This document shows positions 5,038 through 8,415 of a stretch of DNA of 8,415 nt, in pieces; the stretch's first letter is position 1, and the number at the start of each line of letters is the position of its first letter. A program made the position numbers and the translations under genes. Source of the stretch: CAWUKT01 sp041565275 (GTDB taxonomy: Bacteria; Bacteroidota; Bacteroidia; J057; JADKCL01). Under the pieces are notes generated by a model. The model was not told the DNA's origin, did no database searches, and was given only the letters and a program-made list of their open reading frames with translations. Where the stretch lies: the NCBI GenBank assembly GCA_041565275.1, contig JBFGVE010000129.1, forward strand, positions 1-8,415, in the 5' to 3' direction.

Positions 5038-7172
5038 TCAGGATTCGGCATTTCCTATCGTTAATCTTGTTTCTTCCATTTTCATCATGGGCTCAGGTAG
5101 ACCCCGATTCGCTTCCATCAATTGACGAGGGGATTGACCCTGCTATCGAAGATGCTATTACTGACCTGGAGTCTGATGAGCAGGTTGACTTCACAATCTT
5201 TACAGACTTTCTTGAGGACCTCAAACGTCATCCACTCAATCTGAATTCAAGCTCAAAAGATCAGTTGTTAATGCTCCCAGGGATGAATGATATCCTCGCA
5301 ACAAATCTCCATAATTACATCCATGATTTCGGTGCATTGAGCTCTACATATGAACTCCAAGCTGTACCTGGCTTCAATCTTGAAGTATTTCGGAAGATTC
5401 AACCATATGTGATGGTAAAGAAGTCAGGCGCAAAAGATATCAATCCAGGTGTCCTCCACCCAACTGGACCTGCCTTGAAATCTATCCTCTCGGAGTCAGA
5501 GCAAGAACTCCTTTTCAGATTTGTAAGCCTGATAGAAGATCAAAAAGGATATGCTCCCCCTGATACCAATCAAAACGGTTCCCTGACCAGTCGTTTTCTG
5601 GGTAACCGCCATAAATATTACCTCAGATATAGCATGCAGTACCAACGGAACTTTAGTGCTGCACTAGTAGGTGAAAAAGACCAAGGCGAACAGATAAAAT
5701 GGGATCCAAAAAATCACTTTTATGGATTCGATTTTGTTGTAGGTCATCTGTATATCCAAGATTACGGGAGGATCAAACGGCTTGTCTTAGGGGACTATAA
5801 CCTTCAATCTGGACAAGGCCTTATCCTTTCTACAGGACTAGGATTTGGAAAGGGAGTCGAAACGGTAGCTGCTGTCAATAGAACAGATTTTGGTGTTCGT
5901 CCTTACGCTTCGGTTAATGAAAATCAATTCATGAGAGGTGCTGCTGCTACAATTGCATTTGGAAATGTCTACTTCACTCCTTTTTTCTCCAGAATGGCCC
6001 TGGATGCCAATATTACCTCAGAAGATACCTCTACCAATGAGGTGACCAATGTATCTACTTTACAGACCAGTGGTTTTCACAGGACAGAATCAGAATTGGA
6101 GGATAAGGATGCCATCAGGGAAACGATTTTTGGTGGTCGAATACAGTATAAAAACAGATTTCTTTCTTTAGGTGCAACCCACTATGTTCAGGATTTTGGT
6201 AGTACAATTACCCCCAACACAAGTGATTATCAAATCTTTTACTTTTCTGGCAACCGCAATTATTTGACTGGCTTCGATTTCAATGCTTCAATACGAAATC
6301 TGATTTTTTTCGGAGAGTTTGCAAGAAGCAAATCTGGAGGTACTGCTACAACGGCAGGATTAATCGCAGCATTTGACAGGAAGGTTGACTTCTCGTTGCT
6401 GGTTAGAAACTTTGAAAGAAATTTCCACAGTACTCGTGGATATGCATTTGCTGAACGACCAGTCACCATTCGAAATGAAAGAGGGGTTTACATGGGACTG
6501 AAATTGATGCCAGGCACAAAATGGACTATTTCGGCGTTTTTTGACCAGTTTTGGTTTCCATGGCACAATTATCAGGTATCATTTCCAAGTAGAGGTCGTG
6601 AAACACTGACTCAAATTGATTTTAAACCTTCAAAAAGGTGGTCCATCTATATCCGTTACAGAGTTGACAATAAGGATAGGAATGCTTCAGAGTTGACTCC
6701 GGGTCAACAATTGGAAGTTCTAATTCCAACTCAAAAACAAAGCTTCCGTCTCCACTTTAACTACAAAGTTCACCGGACACTTTCTTTGAAAACGAGAGTT
6801 GAGAAATCCTGGTATAAACGTGGAGAAGAGGGAAGTTCCAGAGGAACTCTCGCATTTCAGGACATTTCTTGGAAAATAGGCTGGAAATGGAAGGTCAACG
6901 CTAGGTATGCTATTTTTACCGCCCCAGAATACAACAGTAGAATCTATGCTTATGAAAATGACATCCTTGGTTTCTTCTCCATTCCAGCTTATTTTATGAG
7001 CGGTTCCAGGTATTATCTTATGATAAACTATAAACCCGCTCGACATGTTGAATTCTGGGCTCGCTTTGCCCGTAGCAAGTTCCATCATGCGAAAAGTGTT
7101 GGCTCTGGCCTCAACGAAATTTCTGGCAACCAAAGATCAGAGATTAAACTGCAGATGCGGTTAAGGTTTTAG
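5034..7172 (+). CDS. Exported helix-hairpin-helix protein with C-terminal outer-membrane beta-barrel
   Basis: A 712-residue protein of a family widespread in Bacteroidota with no assigned function. It starts with GTG: a TAA in the same frame at 5025-5027 rules out an earlier start, and the GTG opens a signal peptide (MIRIRHFLSLILFLPFSSWA). GTGA overlaps the upstream stop, so translation is coupled. After an acidic linker (about 22-60), residues 66-128 hold two ComEA-like HhH units: LNLNSSSKDQLLMLPGMND and ELQAVPGFNLEVFRKIQPYV. In both, the second glycine of the G-h-G hairpin is Asn (85 and 115). Residues about 158-712 are strand-rich with many aromatic residues, including LGDYNLQSGQGLILSTG, and end SEIKLQMRLRF with a C-terminal Phe, typical of outer-membrane barrels. 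The HhH part would lie in the periplasm. Structure and location are inferred; function is unknown. Confidence 0.85.
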   Translation: MIRIRHFLSLILFLPFSSWAQVDPDSLPSIDEGIDPAIEDAITDLESDEQVDFTIFTDFLEDLKRHPLNLNSSSKDQLLMLPGMNDILATNLHNYIHDFGALSSTYELQAVPGFNLEVFRKIQPYVMVKKSGAKDINPGVLHPTGPALKSILSESEQELLFRFVSLIEDQKGYAPPDTNQNGSLTSRFLGNRHKYYLRYSMQYQRNFSAALVGEKDQGEQIKWDPKNHFYGFDFVVGHLYIQDYGRIKRLVLGDYNLQSGQGLILSTGLGFGKGVETVAAVNRTDFGVRPYASVNENQFMRGAAATIAFGNVYFTPFFSRMALDANITSEDTSTNEVTNVSTLQTSGFHRTESELEDKDAIRETIFGGRIQYKNRFLSLGATHYVQDFGSTITPNTSDYQIFYFSGNRNYLTGFDFNASIRNLIFFGEFARSKSGGTATTAGLIAAFDRKVDFSLLVRNFERNFHSTRGYAFAERPVTIRNERGVYMGLKLMPGTKWTISAFFDQFWFPWHNYQVSFPSRGRETLTQIDFKPSKRWSIYIRYRVDNKDRNASELTPGQQLEVLIPTQKQSFRLHFNYKVHRTLSLKTRVEKSWYKRGEEGSSRGTLAFQDISWKIGWKWKVNARYAIFTAPEYNSRIYAYENDILGFFSIPAYFMSGSRYYLMINYKPARHVEFWARFARSKFHHAKSVGSGLNEISGNQRSEIKLQMRLRF

Positions 7173-7196
7173 GTCTTGGCCCTTGGTCCAGGATCT
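7171..7196 (+). terminator. Hairpin at the end of the HhH-barrel gene, possible terminator
   Basis: AGGTCTTGG (7171-7179) can pair with CCAGGATCT (7188-7196) over 9 bp, two of them G-U wobbles, around an 8-nt loop. The stem begins inside the TAG stop codon of the upstream gene. A T6 run (7219-7224) comes 22 nt later rather than directly after, so it is not a standard intrinsic terminator. It may slow or end transcription before the repressor gene, or protect the mRNA 3' end. Confidence 0.4.
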
Positions 7197-7227
7197 CAAG
7201 ATTAGATGAATGCCTCTATTTTTTAAC

Positions 7228-7235
7228 TAAATTCG
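7228..7235 (+). promoter_or_regulatory. Weak -7-like element (TAAATTCG) before the DtxR-family gene
   Basis: TAAATTCG differs by one base from the TAnnTTTG consensus and sits in the context AACTAAATTCG, close to the ACCTAAATTTG string found twice on the minus strand. It ends 14 nt before the ATG at 7250, implying a very short leader. No -33 TTTG is visible at the right distance. A clear DtxR/MntR-type palindrome for autoregulation is not seen. Confidence 0.2.
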
Positions 7236-7249
7236 CAAAAACTTAATCA

Positions 7250-7912
7250 ATGAAAACCTACTCCGCTACGGAAGAAAACTACCTAAAGGCTATTTATAAA
7301 TTTTCAGAGGATGGTAGTGCCGTTTCAACCAATACAATAGCAAAGTTTCTAAGTACTACCCCGGCATCTGTAACTGATATGGTGAAGCGATTAAGTGAAA
7401 AGAAACTATTAGATTATCAACCCTACAAAGGAGCTTTACTAACCTCGGAAGGGCAAAAGGTCGCACTAAAAACTATTCGCAAGCACCGTCTTTGGGAAGT
7501 ATTCCTGGTAAAAACATTAAACTTTTCATGGGACTCTGTCCACGAAACAGCTGAACAACTTGAACACATCAACAGCCCCGAATTGATTAATAAACTTGAT
7601 GAGTTCCTGGGATTTCCCAAATTTGATCCACACGGAGATCCTATTCCGTCTCCATCAGGTGAAATTGTTTATAGAGAAGCCAAATTATTAGGTGAAGTTG
7701 CAGCAGGATCTTCTGTAGAAGTGGTAGGGGTTTCCGAGGATTCTGGAGACTTTTTGAGGTATCTGGATAGGATTGGGGTCAACTTAGGAACCAGACTTTC
7801 CGTACTGGAACGCATCGCATTTGACCAAACCCTACTCATTGATATTGATGGGCGCGAAATTATGCTCAGTGGTGAGTTTACCAAACGAATTTCAGTAATT
7901 AAAGAACCATGA
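7250..7912 (+). CDS. Metal-dependent transcriptional repressor, DtxR/MntR family
   Basis: A 220-residue cytosolic repressor expected to bind DNA when loaded with Fe(II) or Mn(II) and to control metal uptake genes. Residues 5-60 form a winged helix-turn-helix (ATEENYLKAIYKF; NTIAKFLSTTPASVTDMVKR). The dimerisation and metal domain (about 74-133) has candidate ligands His79 and Glu83 (KHRLWEVFLV), His98 (SVHETAEQLEH), Glu102, Glu105 and His106, then the family signature DPHGDPIP (126-133). Residues about 143-218 are the SH3-like/FeoA-like C-terminal domain, present in DtxR but absent from short MntR proteins. Numbering coincides with DtxR: Glu102 stands where DtxR has Cys102 and MntR a glutamate, and Asn10 where DtxR has Met10. 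Metal preference cannot be fixed from this. No metal transporter is next to it, so targets are likely elsewhere. The ATG at 7250 fits the family start. Confidence 0.93.
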   Translation: MKTYSATEENYLKAIYKFSEDGSAVSTNTIAKFLSTTPASVTDMVKRLSEKKLLDYQPYKGALLTSEGQKVALKTIRKHRLWEVFLVKTLNFSWDSVHETAEQLEHINSPELINKLDEFLGFPKFDPHGDPIPSPSGEIVYREAKLLGEVAAGSSVEVVGVSEDSGDFLRYLDRIGVNLGTRLSVLERIAFDQTLLIDIDGREIMLSGEFTKRISVIKEP

Positions 7913-8014
7913 GGGTTAAATTATTCAGTCAATAACCTGCAAAAAGCAAGATCTGACCTACATAGTCAGCCTCCTTATATTATTGTCACTCGTATTAGTA
8001 TTGGTAACCAGGTT
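7913..8014 (+). other. Gap between repressor and thioesterase genes, with hydrophobic micro-ORF
   Basis: The repressor stop (7910-7912) and the thioesterase start (8015) are in the same frame, and that frame stays open between them without an ATG, GTG or TTG. Another frame encodes KKQD followed by LTYIVSLLILLSLVLVLV, a strong single-pass membrane segment, and then TRL and a TGA at 8016-8018 that overlaps the thioesterase ATG. That frame has no usual start codon. However, an ATG at 7909 overlapping the repressor stop opens MRVKLFSQ in a frame one base away. It may be a frameshifted small membrane-protein gene; it is unproven and not called as a CDS. Confidence 0.4.
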
Positions 8015-8415
8015 ATGAAAAATCCTTTTCGAATAGGAGACATCAAAGTGTATGAAACGACTGTTACAGAGGCAAAGCTTGCCGCTTTTGACGAAGGACT
8101 TATTCATAAAGTGTACTCCACTTTTGCTTTAGGTAAAGATGCTGAGTGGGCGTGCAGACTATTTGTCTTAGAAATGAAAGAGAGTGAGGAAGAAGGTATA
8201 GGATCATTCCTATCAGTTCGTCATCTATTTCCTGCACCTCAAAACTCCAAAGTTCGTATAGAAGCAAAATTGGTAAAAGTAGCTGGCAATAAAATAGTTT
8301 GTTCCTACCAGGCCTTTTCCAATGGATACCTCATTGCTGAAGGTGAGCAGGTCCAAAAAATTATTCGAAAGGATAAATTACGTGGGATATTAGATGGTAT
8401 AAAGGTTTCAAAGGA
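8015..8415 (+). CDS. FlK-like hotdog thioesterase (3' end cut by window edge)
   Basis: From the ATG at 8015, 133 codons remain open at the right edge. The protein resembles the single-domain hotdog-fold fluoroacetyl-CoA thioesterase FlK (139 residues), so few residues should be missing. The FlK catalytic residues Thr42, Glu50 and His76 have exact counterparts at the same spacing (8 and 26): Thr36 in YSTFALG, Glu44 in DAEWACRLF, and His70 in SVRHLFPAP. Residues 83-117 (AKLVKVAGNKIVCSYQAF and GYLIAEGEQVQKI) match the last strands of the fold. The likely reaction is hydrolysis of a short acyl-CoA, or of a toxic or dead-end CoA ester; fluoroacetate resistance itself is not implied. It is 102 nt downstream of the DtxR-family gene, same strand, probably cotranscribed. 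The start codon overlaps the TGA of a micro-ORF. Confidence 0.82.
   Translation, partial: MKNPFRIGDIKVYETTVTEAKLAAFDEGLIHKVYSTFALGKDAEWACRLFVLEMKESEEEGIGSFLSVRHLFPAPQNSKVRIEAKLVKVAGNKIVCSYQAFSNGYLIAEGEQVQKIIRKDKLRGILDGIKVSK

Noticed and set aside
6720..7133. 137-codon minus-strand ORF inside the HhH-barrel gene
   Set aside because: It lies fully antisense to a well-supported coding region, has no recognisable domain, and reads like a shadow of strand-rich sequence.
7197..7249. DtxR/MntR operator upstream of the repressor gene
   Set aside because: The AT-rich stretch contains no convincing inverted repeat resembling known family boxes.
7918..7935. Programmed -1 frameshift joining the two halves of the micro-ORF
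   Set aside because: No X-XXY-YYZ heptamer is in the right phase and no strong downstream structure is apparent; an indel is the simpler explanation.

Overview
The window looks like a chromosomal segment of a Bacteroidota bacterium, probably from the Cytophagia side of the phylum; the lineage is inferred from gene families only. The strongest indicators are a 288-residue primary sigma factor that lacks region 1.1 and has the Bacteroidota N-terminus, a PorV/PorQ-type outer-membrane protein, a large exported helix-hairpin-helix/beta-barrel protein, and near absence of Shine-Dalgarno sequences. Base composition looks moderately AT-rich and even. No RNA genes, insertion sequences, CRISPR arrays, phage genes or origins were seen.

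Layout: two divergent blocks meet at about 3954-4194. The minus-strand block (3953 down to 1) reads, in transcription order: a tandem universal stress protein, the primary sigma factor rpoD, a clear intrinsic terminator, hemB (porphobilinogen synthase), rpe (ribulose-phosphate 3-epimerase, 13 nt after hemB), and the first 87 codons of a secreted protein with a carboxypeptidase-like regulatory domain that runs off the left edge. This block is mainly housekeeping: core transcription, tetrapyrrole synthesis and the pentose phosphate pathway.

The plus-strand block (4195 to the right edge) begins with a PorV/PorQ-like outer-membrane protein whose stop overlaps (GTGA) the GTG start of a 712-residue exported protein. 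That protein carries two periplasmic helix-hairpin-helix units and a predicted outer-membrane beta-barrel. The two are translationally coupled and likely act together at the outer membrane in an unknown role. A DtxR/MntR-type metal-dependent repressor follows, then an FlK-like hotdog thioesterase that is cut by the right edge but keeps the Thr-Glu-His catalytic triad at exact family spacing.

The points most worth a second look are: (1) the 102-nt gap between the repressor and the thioesterase, which holds a hydrophobic micro-ORF that would link both genes through ATGA overlaps if one base were restored; (2) the coupled PorQ-like/HhH-barrel pair, in which both HhH hairpins have lost the second glycine; (3) a strong terminator ending only 23 nt before the hemB start; and (4) a recurring ACCTAAATTTG promoter-like string. 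I found no complete undescribed multi-gene defence or mobile system here.
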